This document shows positions 52,589 through 61,719 of a stretch of DNA of 64,000 bases, piece after piece. The notes under the pieces are model-generated. The model saw only the letters and a program-made list of their open reading frames with translations, was not told where the DNA came from and did not search any database. The translations under genes and the position numbers were made by a program. Positions within the stretch are counted from its first letter, which is position 1; the number at the start of each line of letters is the position of its first letter. The stretch covers positions 186,001 to 250,000 of the forward strand of contig NZ_CABVLM010000005.1 of assembly GCF_902498845.1 (NCBI RefSeq), in the 5' to 3' direction. This DNA is from Pseudoalteromonas rhizosphaerae. GTDB taxonomy: Bacteria > Pseudomonadota > Gammaproteobacteria > Enterobacterales > Alteromonadaceae.

Positions 52589-52951
52589 TTAGGTAGATAT
52601 TTTGAGTTTGAACTCTGAAAAGCTAAGCCCAAACAGGGATACGACCATCTCTTCATTTATATTGGAGCCGGGAAATTTTTTTTCAAAATTTCCAATAATG
52701 CTATCTAGGTGGCTAGCTAATATTTTTACTAAAAATATTTCCGAGTTTGGTGAGAGTGCAGACAGTGCTATCAATGGGTTGTCAAAGGATTCAGCTTTTA
52801 TTTTTACTAGTAAATCGCTGTAACTGTCACAGCCGTAAAGACAAATAGCTAGGGCTTCTTGGGCTTGTCCAAGGGGAATAGTTAATAATTTAGATAATCG
52901 TTTTGCCTGCCTTTTTATATTTACTAGCAGGTCTTCTTTATTAAAAGACAT
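52589..52951 (-). CDS. 120-residue hypothetical with a helical N-terminal motif
   Basis: Start taken at MSFNKEDLLV (52951); the frame opens at 52987. The segment KRQAKRLSKLLTIPLGQAQE followed by LYGCDSYSDLL resembles a short helical motif common in accessory-region proteins (often annotated glyoxalase-superfamily related), but the rest is unfamiliar. Cytoplasmic by appearance. Lies alone between the unknown two-gene unit and the phoH genes. Confidence 0.45.
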   Translation of the reverse strand: MSFNKEDLLVNIKRQAKRLSKLLTIPLGQAQEALAICLYGCDSYSDLLVKIKAESFDNPLIALSALSPNSEIFLVKILASHLDSIIGNFEKKFPGSNINEEMVVSLFGLSFSEFKLKIST

Positions 52952-53078
52952 CAATACACCAAAAAACGGCAACGCTAGGCCACGCACCTATGTCACTCAG
53001 TTTTTGTGAATATTTAATCTTTTAGTTCAGAGTAAATCCATTTCGTCCTGTTTTCGTGGGAACGGGCTTCTCTGAAAA

Positions 53079-53099
53079 GCCACTGCAAAAAGCAGTGGC
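53079..53099 (-). terminator. intrinsic terminator after the PhoH-family gene
   Basis: Arms GCCACTGC and GCAGTGGC around a five-base loop, followed on the minus strand by TTTTC. Located 45 bp beyond the phoH stop. Confidence 0.75.
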
Positions 53100-53143
53100 T
53101 ATTGTCGCAATATTATAAGGAAATGTGAATTGTAGTTTGATGC

Positions 53144-54526
53144 CTACATGTTCTTTTCAGTGAATTCAGCCAAGCTACTACGCTCTACTTCATCAAATAT
53201 CAATACTGAGCCTTTTTCATAGTTTCTATACACGTTAACAGCCGCGCTAGCACCTGAAGATGCGGGTGTGACAAACTTATCATCAATCTGGGCTAAGTTG
53301 CCCAACACGATTGTGCGACAATTTTTGCCACCACGGCTTAACATGCCCTTAATTTGCGCTCTAGTCATGTTTTGAGCTTCATCAATGATTAAAACAGCAT
53401 CGTCTATTGAACGACCTCGGAAGTAAGCCATACTAGTAAATTCTATATTGGCTTTTTCGATCACATGCTCAACAGTTGCACTAATATTACCTTCATTGTT
53501 ATCACCTGAATGCATTGATATAAGCGCATCTGTTATACCTGCTAATAACGGCATTGATTTCTCTGTCAGGTCACCGGGTAAAAACCCCGGATCATCGTCC
53601 ATAAAGTCTCTGGAGCGCACCACAACGATTTTTTTGTACTTTTTTAACTCCAATACTTGATGCAGCGCCGAAGCAACTGCTAAAAAAGTTTTTCCGGAGC
53701 CAGCAGGGCCAAGGATGATATTTAAGTCATAATATGGATCTGTTAATTGGCTTAAAGCTACTGCCTGACGCTGATTTTTAGGCAAAATGCCCCATACTTT
53801 TTCTTGTTTACGAGGCAATAACTTTGTGAATATCTCAGTATCTGTTACTTCTGAAATTCGCCCAATGTGTCCAGCTTCATCGTACCAATACATGTTTGGC
53901 TGAACTTCATCATTAAATAGACTTATTGGGAAAGTATAAACTTCTCCTGAAACCTTGAAGTCTTTGTCTGATTTAATTCGATCAAAAAGATCTCCTTTAA
54001 AGGCTTGTACCCCTGTGTATAAAAGATCAATATCTGATATTTGATTATCTACGGCAACGTCTTCTGCCATGACCCCTACGGTTCGAGCTTTCAAGCGCAT
54101 ATTAATGTCACGGCTAACAATTATTACGTCTTTATCTAAGTCCTTCTGAAGATACAGTGCATAGTTAATTATTCTATTGTCAGCGTCACTTCCAATACCG
54201 TGCTTTAACTCTTTAGCCATATCGAGCTGGGTATCAATTCCAATAAACAGTCTTCCTCGTTTAGCTGTTTCAGTAGAAGGCAGTGGAATACCAGCTTCCA
54301 TCTCTTCTGCACTGTGCCCATTTATTATATCTTCAAGCATACGAATACATACACGAGCATCAGCACTAACCGATTTGTTAGTTCTTTCTTTTAAGTTATC
54401 TAATTCTTCTAGAACTGTTAGACAGATGTATACGTCTTCACTGTACGCAAGAAGTGACTTTGGATCATGAACTAGTGCCGATGTATCCAATACTCTTGGG
54501 TTTTTGTTTTCACTTGGATTATTCAT
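53144..54526 (-). CDS. PhoH-family protein with N-terminal PIN domain (island copy)
   Basis: 460 residues, complete. The N-terminal PIN-type nuclease domain (RVLDTSALVHDP; VLEELDNLKERTN; DNRIINYALYLQ; VIIVSRDINMRLKA) is followed by a PhoH ATPase domain with Walker A GPAGSGKTFLAVASAL and Walker B LIIDEAQNMTRAQIKGMLSR. PhoH2-type proteins combine RNA unwinding and cleavage. It lies beside a truncated, clearly different phoH of the same architecture, so it probably arrived with the island. Confidence 0.92.
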   Translation of the reverse strand: MNNPSENKNPRVLDTSALVHDPKSLLAYSEDVYICLTVLEELDNLKERTNKSVSADARVCIRMLEDIINGHSAEEMEAGIPLPSTETAKRGRLFIGIDTQLDMAKELKHGIGSDADNRIINYALYLQKDLDKDVIIVSRDINMRLKARTVGVMAEDVAVDNQISDIDLLYTGVQAFKGDLFDRIKSDKDFKVSGEVYTFPISLFNDEVQPNMYWYDEAGHIGRISEVTDTEIFTKLLPRKQEKVWGILPKNQRQAVALSQLTDPYYDLNIILGPAGSGKTFLAVASALHQVLELKKYKKIVVVRSRDFMDDDPGFLPGDLTEKSMPLLAGITDALISMHSGDNNEGNISATVEHVIEKANIEFTSMAYFRGRSIDDAVLIIDEAQNMTRAQIKGMLSRGGKNCRTIVLGNLAQIDDKFVTPASSGASAAVNVYRNYEKGSVLIFDEVERSSLAEFTEKNM

Positions 54527-54654
54527 TTTAGTTCTCCTTTGAGAACGATTTTAATTAATTAGCATTTTAGATTTACCTTAGCTTTATTATTTTTGTTTGT
54601 GCCTCTTGCAGGTTAAATCCGTTATTTATATTTATTGATGAATGGTTCTATTCT

Positions 54655-55647
54655 TTAAGTCACACTTAATGACATGTTAGAGAGATTAGATCTTAGCCTG
54701 TTATAAATACTCAATTTATTCAGTAAGAATAAGGTCTGTAGATAGGTCTGCACAAATATTGAAAAAAAGCTTGCAGTAATACCTGTTTTTCCGCATCCTG
54801 CAGGACCTGTTAAAATAACTAATTCAATACCGGTATCGAGTAACGCATCCATTGCCATGCCTTGATAAATATTTTTTGGCTTTACTCCCCATGCCGACTG
54901 ATGCATTAAACGCTCAACACCGATATCTTTGAGCATAATATGCTGCTCATCATAAGATTTAACTCGTGCGGCAAACTGACCGCTGTCATCAAGTAAATAT
55001 TCATTGCAAAACACATCGGGGATCAAACTTTTTGCCACTTTATGAAACGCATCACGACCATGTTGCTCGGTTTCACATTCGCCCACATGCTGCCAAAAAT
55101 CGCCAGCAATTTTTTTATAACCACTGGAGAGCAAAGCAATATCATCAATCAGCTGATCGGTACGATAATCTTCAACAAATTTAAGCCCTGCGCCTTTGGC
55201 CTTTAAACGCATATTAATATCTTTGGTAACTAACACCACTTTGCTATTAGGATGTTGTTTTTGTAGGTGCACGGCACAATTGATAATACGGTGGTCATTT
55301 TCGTTGCCAGGTAAACCTGAGATAGAATCGGCAAATAAATGATCATTAACAATAATAAGTGTGCCAGCCGAAGACGCTTTGGCCTTTTTATTACTAGGTA
55401 GAGCGACGCCTTTGAGCATTTGTTCTGGTGTGGCATCTTTGAGTACTTCATCCAAGCCACGAATGGCCACACGGGCATCACGGCTAACATCATGCTTACG
55501 ATCTTTTATATGATCCAGTTCCTCTAAAACTGTCATGGGAATTACAACATCATGTTCTTGGAATGATAAATACGCGAGGGGTTCGTGAAGCAATACATTG
55601 GTATCTAGCACATACATTTTACTATCAAGGTTCGAAGCTTTTTCCAT
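54655..55647 (-). pseudogene. chromosomal phoH-type gene truncated by the island
   Basis: It starts as an intact PIN-PhoH protein (MYVLDTNVLLHEPLAYLSFQ; MTVLEELDHIKDR; ENDHRIINCAVHLQ) and reaches the Walker A motif LTGPAGCGKT at about 54785. The sequence then turns into unrelated residues (GITASFFSIFVQTYLQTLF) and stops at 54655. The ATPase core, Walker B and C-terminus are missing. RBS AAGGA precedes ATG 55647. The break marks the right edge of the island. Confidence 0.85.
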
Positions 55648-55942
55648 AGCACTTTCCTTACGTTTTATGATTTTTATGCTATACCCAACTAATCAAGTAA
55701 AACGGGTTGAATGTTCACCCTGAAAAACTTAATTGCTCGGTATATTCTAAGTTTAGCTTAGATGTCATAAAAGTCTGTTTTATGACAAACCTTTTTTTGT
55801 TTTGAATTAATCCTTATTGCAGCAACTTTAATAGGAATAATTCACAGTTATTAAATTAATTAAAAGTCAGCTGGTTCGCACCTTGCAGTGGTGTTAGCTA
55901 ACAGGTAACATAGCCGCCTTTTTCTTCATAGACGAGACATAC

Positions 55943-58837
55943 ATGAATTTTTCCTTAGGTCAGCGTTGGATCAGTGATACAGAGTCAGATTTAGGATTAG
56001 GCACAGTGGTTGCCCTTGAGGGCCGTCAGGTCAGCATTTTATTTCCCGCCAGTGGCGAAAACCGTGTTTACTCAATGTTAGAAGCACCGGTTACCCGCGT
56101 GGCATTTAATCCTGGTGATGTGATCAAAAGCGTTGAAGAATGGGAACTTGAAGTCGAGTCAATTGAACCTATCGGTGATTTACTTTGTTATCACGGCACT
56201 CGTATTGATAACGGTGAAAAAGCACAATTAAAAGAAACGTTTTTAGATCACTTCATCAAATTTAATAAACCACAAGATCGCTTATTTGCCGGCCAAGTTG
56301 ACCGCTTTGATCGCTATACATTGCGCTATCAAACATGGCAACACCAGTTTGAACGCCAACAATCACCTATTAAGGGTTTGATTGGCCAGCGCGCAAGCTT
56401 AATTCCGCATCAGCTTTATATTGCACAAGAGGTCGGTAAACGATTTGCTCCTCGAGTGTTATTGTCTGATGAAGTAGGCCTTGGTAAAACCATTGAAGCG
56501 GGGATGATTTTACATCAACAAATTATCAGTGGTCGCGCAAGCCGAGTACTCATCGTAGTGCCGGAGAACTTACAGCATCAGTGGTTAGTTGAAATGCTGC
56601 GCCGCTTTAATTTACACTTTTCAATTTTTGATGAAGAGCGTTGTGATGAAGCCTTTGCCGACTCACCCAATGTATTCGACACTGAACAGTTAGTACTAAC
56701 TAGCCTTGAGTTTTTAACCAAGAAAAAACGCTGGTTTGAACAAGCAACAATGGCTGATTGGGATTTACTGATTGTTGATGAAGCGCATCATTTAAGTATT
56801 ACCAACGGTAAACCAAGCACTGAATATCAACGTATGGCTGAGCTTAGCCAAGATATTCCAGGGCTGATACTATTAACAGCAACACCGGATCAACTTGGTC
56901 ACCGCAGCCACTTTGCGCGCCTACAGTTACTCGATCCTGATCGCTTTTATGACTACGATGCCTTTGTTGCTGAAGAAAGTAACTATAAGCATGTGGCAGA
57001 GGCTGCTAATCAATTATTACAACAGCAAGCCCTTGATGACAACGCCAAAGCCACGCTAATTGAGCTGTTAAAAGAAACCGACATCAGTAAGGTGCTTGAA
57101 CAAGCGCAAAATGGCGATGCAGCGGCCCGTAAAGAGATTTTGGCGATGTTATTAGATCGCCATGGCACAGGCCGTATTTTGTTTAGAAATAGCCGTAGCG
57201 GCATTGACGGCTACCCTAGTCGCAAACTACACGCCTACCCGATGGCGATGCCGAAACAATATAAAACGGCAATTTCAGTATTGGGCAATATGAGCGGCAT
57301 TAAAAATGCTGAGCTTAGCGCGCAACGCGCCCTATTTCCTGAAAAAATATTCCAAGAGTTTGAAGGCGAAAGCGCTAGCTGGGGACAATTTGATCCTCGA
57401 GTAGAATGGTTGATCGACACCCTAAAAACCCTTAAACGCGAAAAAGTCCTGCTTATTTGTGCTAAAGCCGAAACCGCTATCAGCCTTGAGCAAATCCTGC
57501 GTGAACGCGAAGCGATTAAAGCCTCAGTGTTCCATGAAGGCATGACAATTATTGAGCGAGATCGCGCCGCTGCATTCTTTGCTGATGAATACGACAATGC
57601 ACAAATATTATTGTGCTCTGAAATTGGTTCAGAAGGTCGTAACTTCCAATTTGCTCATCACTTAGTGTTATTTGATTTACCACTGAACCCAGATTTACTT
57701 GAGCAACGTATTGGTCGCCTTGACCGTATTGGCCAAACTCAAGACATCAACATCCATGTACCGTACTTTGAAAACAGCGCACAAGAAGTATTACTGCGTT
57801 GGTATAACGAAGGCTTAGATGCCTTTGAAACCACCTCAAGCACCGGGCAACTTTTGTATAAAGAGTTTAAAGATGAGCTACTTGAGTTTATTGCCGCCCA
57901 TAACTGTGATGAAGACGAGCTAGAGCCATTACTAGAGCAAGTAGCCGGTCAAAACGCAGTACTGCGTAAACAAATGGAAAGCGGCCGTGACCGTTTGCTT
58001 GAGTTACACTCATCAGGCCAAGGTGCAGCAGACTCGCTGGTTGTTGATATTGAAAAACTAGACAACCAATTTGAACTACCAAGTTATATGATCAACGTGT
58101 TTGATACCTTTGGCGTTAGCCAAGAAGACAAAGGTGAAAATACTATTATCTTAAAGCCAACTGAGCATATGCTAAATCCGTCATTCCCAAGTTTAAAAGA
58201 CGACGGCATGACAGTCACATTTGACCGTGACACTGCACTTGCACAAGAAGATGTGCATTTCATCAGCTGGGATCACCCTATGGTGCAAGGCACCTTAGAC
58301 ATGATCTGTGATGATGACTTTGGTACTGCGTCAGTCGCATTACTTAAAAACAAAAAATTACCACCAGGTACCTTTTTTGTTGAGCTAATTTACGTAGCAG
58401 CAGCCATGGCACCAAAAGCGCTGCAAGTTGGCCGCTTTTTACCGCCGACGCCGATTCGTATTTTGCTCGACAAAGCCAGCAACAACTTAGCTGATAACGT
58501 CGGCTTTGATGGCTTTAATCAGCAGCTTTCTGCGGTAGGCCGTCAAACAGCCAGTAAACTAGCTGGCGCATTACAAAGTGCGATTCACCCAATGCTTAAA
58601 ACCGCCCAAGAAATGGCGCAAACTAAGTTAGAAGTCATTCGCACTGCGGCGCTTGAGCAAATGCAACAATCGCTCAGTGAAGAGCAGGCGCGTTTAGCGG
58701 CGCTGAAACAGATCAACCCTAATATCCGTGAAGAAGAACTTACCTTCTACGATAAGCAACGCACAGAGCTGACAAGTTATATCGGCAAAGCACAGTTGCA
58801 GTTAGATGCCATTCGCTTAATTGTGGTATCACATTGA
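55943..58837 (+). CDS. rapA: RNA polymerase-associated SWI2/SNF2 ATPase
   Basis: 964 residues, the normal RapA length. The N-terminal Tudor-like domains (FSLGQRWISDTESDLGLGTV) contact RNA polymerase. The helicase core has Walker A DEVGLGKTIEAGMIL, DEAH box (VDEAHHL), and motifs V/VI in SEGRNFQFAHHLVLFDLP and EQRIGRLDRIGQ. It recycles stalled RNA polymerase. Chromosomal backbone gene; base composition is visibly less AT-rich than the island. Confidence 0.97.
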   Translation: MNFSLGQRWISDTESDLGLGTVVALEGRQVSILFPASGENRVYSMLEAPVTRVAFNPGDVIKSVEEWELEVESIEPIGDLLCYHGTRIDNGEKAQLKETFLDHFIKFNKPQDRLFAGQVDRFDRYTLRYQTWQHQFERQQSPIKGLIGQRASLIPHQLYIAQEVGKRFAPRVLLSDEVGLGKTIEAGMILHQQIISGRASRVLIVVPENLQHQWLVEMLRRFNLHFSIFDEERCDEAFADSPNVFDTEQLVLTSLEFLTKKKRWFEQATMADWDLLIVDEAHHLSITNGKPSTEYQRMAELSQDIPGLILLTATPDQLGHRSHFARLQLLDPDRFYDYDAFVAEESNYKHVAEAANQLLQQQALDDNAKATLIELLKETDISKVLEQAQNGDAAARKEILAMLLDRHGTGRILFRNSRSGIDGYPSRKLHAYPMAMPKQYKTAISVLGNMSGIKNAELSAQRALFPEKIFQEFEGESASWGQFDPRVEWLIDTLKTLKREKVLLICAKAETAISLEQILREREAIKASVFHEGMTIIERDRAAAFFADEYDNAQILLCSEIGSEGRNFQFAHHLVLFDLPLNPDLLEQRIGRLDRIGQTQDINIHVPYFENSAQEVLLRWYNEGLDAFETTSSTGQLLYKEFKDELLEFIAAHNCDEDELEPLLEQVAGQNAVLRKQMESGRDRLLELHSSGQGAADSLVVDIEKLDNQFELPSYMINVFDTFGVSQEDKGENTIILKPTEHMLNPSFPSLKDDGMTVTFDRDTALAQEDVHFISWDHPMVQGTLDMICDDDFGTASVALLKNKKLPPGTFFVELIYVAAAMAPKALQVGRFLPPTPIRILLDKASNNLADNVGFDGFNQQLSAVGRQTASKLAGALQSAIHPMLKTAQEMAQTKLEVIRTAALEQMQQSLSEEQARLAALKQINPNIREEELTFYDKQRTELTSYIGKAQLQLDAIRLIVVSH

Positions 58838-58881
58838 TTTGGGAGCTGAGCTTTAAGTTATAAGCGGTAAGTTTTAAGTTT

Positions 58882-58919
58882 AAAAAAGCGCGGTGTATTA
58901 AGTTACAGCGCGCTTTTTT
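58882..58919 (+). terminator. intrinsic terminator of rapA
   Basis: AAAAAAGCGCG and CGCGCTTTTTT arms around a 16-base loop ending in a T run, 44 bp after the rapA stop. Confidence 0.75.
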
Positions 58920-58930
58920 ATTACATGTTA

Positions 58931-58973
58931 CGCTGAAAACCCGCGCCTACGAGATATTGCCCATTCGTAGCAG
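58931..58973. repeat. left half of a REP-like repeat split by the IS element
   Basis: Contains CCCGCGCCTACG and GTAGCAG, the front of the repeat seen whole at 61324-61380. The matching end (CGATTTTACATCGCGACA) resumes at 60328, just past the IS, so the element sits inside one repeat unit. Confidence 0.75.
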
Positions 58974-60327
58974 ATGTATGGACTCCTCCCCATTAACGGG
59001 AGAGTACGGTATAAAGAAATTGCAGAGAATCTTTTACCAAATTAGGAGTCCATACATGGCACATTGTAATTTAGTTGCTATTGATTTAGCAAAAAATACT
59101 TTCCAAGCGGCGCAGTTTAAAGGCAACAAACTGATGTCCAATAAATCAGTTAACCGTCAAACGCTGCTTGAGTTATTAGTTAAAGCAAAACCGTCGGTTG
59201 TTGCTATGGAGGCATGCGCAAGCGCCCAGCATTTTGCGCGCACTGCGCAGTCCTTTGGTCATGATGTAATACTCCTTGACCCTTTGTTCGTGAAAGCATT
59301 TAGACAGGGGCAAAAAACTGATGCGAACGATGCAATCGCAATAGCCGTTGCCAGTCGAGTCCCGGATGTTCGTTCGTGTAAAATTCTTACCATTGAAGAG
59401 CAGGCTTTACAGTCACTTAGCAAAGTAAGAGCGTTAGCAGATAAACAAAAAATTCAGTTATCAAACCAAATACGCGGGCTACTCCTTGAGTTTGGTATTG
59501 TGATTAACCAAAGTGAGGCCGCATTTAAAGCAGCCATACCCGATATTTTAGAAGATGCAGAAAACACACTGCCGCTAGAACTAAAGCATGCTCTCGCGCT
59601 CAGCTATTCACTTTATAAACAGCAGTGTGACAATAAGGTAGAGCTGCAAAAACAAATAGAGCGTATTGCAAAACAAAATGATGGCTGTCAACGCTTAATG
59701 GCTCTCGAAGGAGTCGGCCCAATCACGGCTATCGAGCTCCTGTCTTTTTTAGGTAACACGACACAGTTTAACGATGGAAGAAGTGCTGCGGCGTGTGCAG
59801 GAGTGACACCATTACAGCATTCGACAGGTGGCAAAGCAAAGATAGGGCGCATACCCAAAAGACGAGGTGGTGCATTAAGACGAAACCTATTTTTAGGCGC
59901 TCGCTCAGTAGTGAGTAAATTAAAAAACAGAGAAGCCACGACAGAAAAAGAACGATGGGTAAAAAACCTTCTAATAAGAAAAGGTGTCAAGTGCGCCGCT
60001 ATTGCATTAGCAAACAAAACAATGCGAACAGCCTACGCCTTACTCAAAAATGGAACGAGTTATGAAGCAAGATTATTAACCGCGTAAAAATAAAAAGTCA
60101 GTAAACAAAAGAATTGAACAAGCCAAGATAGAGCATTAAGTGGTGAGACCCACCCTTGAGAGCCTGAAAAATCGCTAGTGTACGAAGATACCGTGTAGCA
60201 GATAAGGCACAAGGGCGCGAAAACATCAAAGTGGCCGAGGTAGCGCCTCATTAGAGCCCGTATATAAGCACGCAATCACATCATTTTAATGTAAAAAGGC
60301 TTGTGCTATAGGAGGAGTCCATATAAG
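58974..60327 (+). mobile_element. IS110-family (IS1111-type) insertion sequence, complete
   Basis: About 1.35 kb. Subterminal inverted repeats TATGGACTCCTCC (58977-58989) and GGAGGAGTCCATA (60311-60323) match perfectly over 13 bp; subterminal repeats a few bases from the ends are characteristic of the IS1111 subgroup. One transposase gene is inside, with a 224-bp downstream non-coding tail that could encode the bridge RNA described for IS110-family elements. No target duplication is seen. Boundaries are set by the reconstructed REP unit and are accurate to about 2 bp. Confidence 0.85.
59056..60087 (+). CDS. IS110-family transposase
   Basis: 343 residues from ATG 59056 (AGGAG upstream; the frame opens at 58957 but the protein family begins MAHCNLVAIDLAKNTF). 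The DEDD RuvC-like domain has AIDLAKNTFQ, MEACASAQHF and TDANDAIAIA. The C-terminal transposase_20 domain has LEGVGPITAIELLSFLG and the Ser-containing RSAAACAGVTPLQHSTGG, then GALRRNLFLGARS. It appears intact. Confidence 0.95.
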   Translation: MAHCNLVAIDLAKNTFQAAQFKGNKLMSNKSVNRQTLLELLVKAKPSVVAMEACASAQHFARTAQSFGHDVILLDPLFVKAFRQGQKTDANDAIAIAVASRVPDVRSCKILTIEEQALQSLSKVRALADKQKIQLSNQIRGLLLEFGIVINQSEAAFKAAIPDILEDAENTLPLELKHALALSYSLYKQQCDNKVELQKQIERIAKQNDGCQRLMALEGVGPITAIELLSFLGNTTQFNDGRSAAACAGVTPLQHSTGGKAKIGRIPKRRGGALRRNLFLGARSVVSKLKNREATTEKERWVKNLLIRKGVKCAAIALANKTMRTAYALLKNGTSYEARLLTA

Positions 60328-60383
60328 CGATTTTACATCGCGACAGAAGCAACATAGTTTTATCCAGCATCTAAATTATATAT

Positions 60384-60410
60384 TTGCGCGGGATAAACTA
60401 AAACCTACGT
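60384..60410. repeat. degenerate REP-like repeat fragment
   Basis: TTGCGCGGGATAAACTAAAACCTACG, a worn copy of the repeat family, overlapping the stop codon of the DTW gene. Confidence 0.6.
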
Positions 60411-61094
60411 CGGCCTGCCTTTATTGCGCTTTCCTAATAAATACGCGTCGCGAAACTTCATAAAATGCTGTTCAAGCTTAGTTGCTGCATCAGACTCCCC
60501 TGCCAGTGCTAGCACCATAATGGCCACTTCAGCGGTGCCAAGTTGGTGAGCATGCGGGGCAACCCGTAAGCGATAATCTGACAGTTTTTCTGCAGTGATC
60601 GACAGCACGGGTAAATTATCGAGATAAGGGCTTTTGCGGATCATTTTTTTCGCTTCACGCCATGTGCCATCTAAAAAGATAAACAAGGGACGTTTATTAG
60701 GCTGGTGTTGTACATCAGTAATAACGCGTGCGGTATCTTCAACATCTGTAGCAGGAAAGATCACCATAGGTTGATATTGCGGGTCATTTAATAAGGCTAA
60801 TAGTTTATCATCAGGATCAGTCCTGTCCCAACGAAAAGCATGATTATCAGGAATAATTTCAGCAATTAATCGCCCTGTATTAGAGGGTTTAAAACTCTCG
60901 TTGTGATACATAAGTAAGCATACCGCCGCCTGACTATCAGCCTGCTCCACACCGTCACAAATACAGTAATATTTTGCGATTAAGCATCGCTCACAGCGAT
61001 CCATTTTACCGCCACGAGCATTAAACTCACGGCGAGATTCACTAATTTGCTGGGCACGCAAAGTAAGTACTGAATTAGAAGAGCGTTTATTCAC
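60405..61094 (-). CDS. DTW-domain tRNA-uridine aminocarboxypropyltransferase
   Basis: 229 residues of the DTW family (YfiP/TapT-like), which installs acp3U on tRNA using SAM. A Cys cluster (RCERCLIAKYYCIC, Cys34/37/44/46) lies near the N-terminus. The signature appears as DGTW at 142-145 (FIFLDGTWREAKKM), with Gly replacing Thr of the textbook DTW. The start codon at 61094 is close to the REP-rich region upstream. Backbone gene. Confidence 0.88.
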   Translation of the reverse strand: MNKRSSNSVLTLRAQQISESRREFNARGGKMDRCERCLIAKYYCICDGVEQADSQAAVCLLMYHNESFKPSNTGRLIAEIIPDNHAFRWDRTDPDDKLLALLNDPQYQPMVIFPATDVEDTARVITDVQHQPNKRPLFIFLDGTWREAKKMIRKSPYLDNLPVLSITAEKLSDYRLRVAPHAHQLGTAEVAIMVLALAGESDAATKLEQHFMKFRDAYLLGKRNKGRPT

Positions 61095-61148
61095 GTGGTT
61101 TATTACCTAAAATAGTACCTAAATTTGATCGGCGGATATTATAACACA

Positions 61149-61634
61149 TTTGCGCAGGGTAAACCCACGCCTACGTATTGGTAGCAGCGAGTTTACCTCG
61201 CGATAAAGCCCATTATTTACCACTGAGGGCACAGAGGCGCTTCGCGCTACACAGAGAAACCAAAGTAAAAATCACTTATTTCTTCTCGGTGGTCAATTAA
61301 TCACTGAAAGAACTTTAATCTAATTGCGCGGGGTAAACCCGCGCCTACGTATTGGTAGCAGCGAGTTTACCTCGCGACAAGAGCTGTTTCGCGGCTGAAT
61401 GTTATTCCGAGCTTACATTTTACATCTGCGCGGGGTAAACCCGCGCCTACGTACTGATAGCAACGAGTTTACATCGCGATAAAGCCCATTATTTATAACT
61501 GAGGGCACAGAGGCGCTTCGCGCTATACAGAGAAACCAAAGTAAAAAATCACTTATTTCTTCTCTGTGTTCTCGGTGGTGAATTAATCACTGAAATAACT
61601 TTAATCTATTTGCGCGGGGTAAACCCACGCCTAC
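61149..61634. repeat. four REP-like units with two copies of a second block
   Basis: REP units begin near 61149, 61324, 61427 and 61610 (last one cut short). The consensus front is TTGCGCGGGGTAAACCCGCG, then CCTACGTATTGGTAGCAGCG, then AGTTTACCTCGCGA. Between the first and second, and between the third and fourth, lies another block (61221-61320 and 61498-61605) starting near CTGAGGGCACAGAGGCGC. The whole looks like a tandem duplication of about 280 bp. No gene is seen in 61095-61719. Confidence 0.85.
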
Positions 61635-61671
61635 AAGGTATTACGTATTACACACCCGCGCCTATAAAACA

Positions 61672-61699
61672 AAAAACCCAAGCCGAGGCTTGGGTTTTT
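61672..61699 (-). terminator. intrinsic terminator of lpdA
   Basis: AAAAACCCAAGCC and GGCTTGGGTTTTT around GA: a 13-bp stem with T-run on either strand, 20 bp beyond the lpdA stop. Confidence 0.9.
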
Positions 61700-61719
61700 A
61701 AACAATTAACTAAAAGAAC

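Noticed and set aside
61149..61634. CRISPR-like array
   Set aside because: Repeats are long, imperfect, irregularly spaced and partly share their intervening sequence; no cas genes nearby. They are REP-like repeats.
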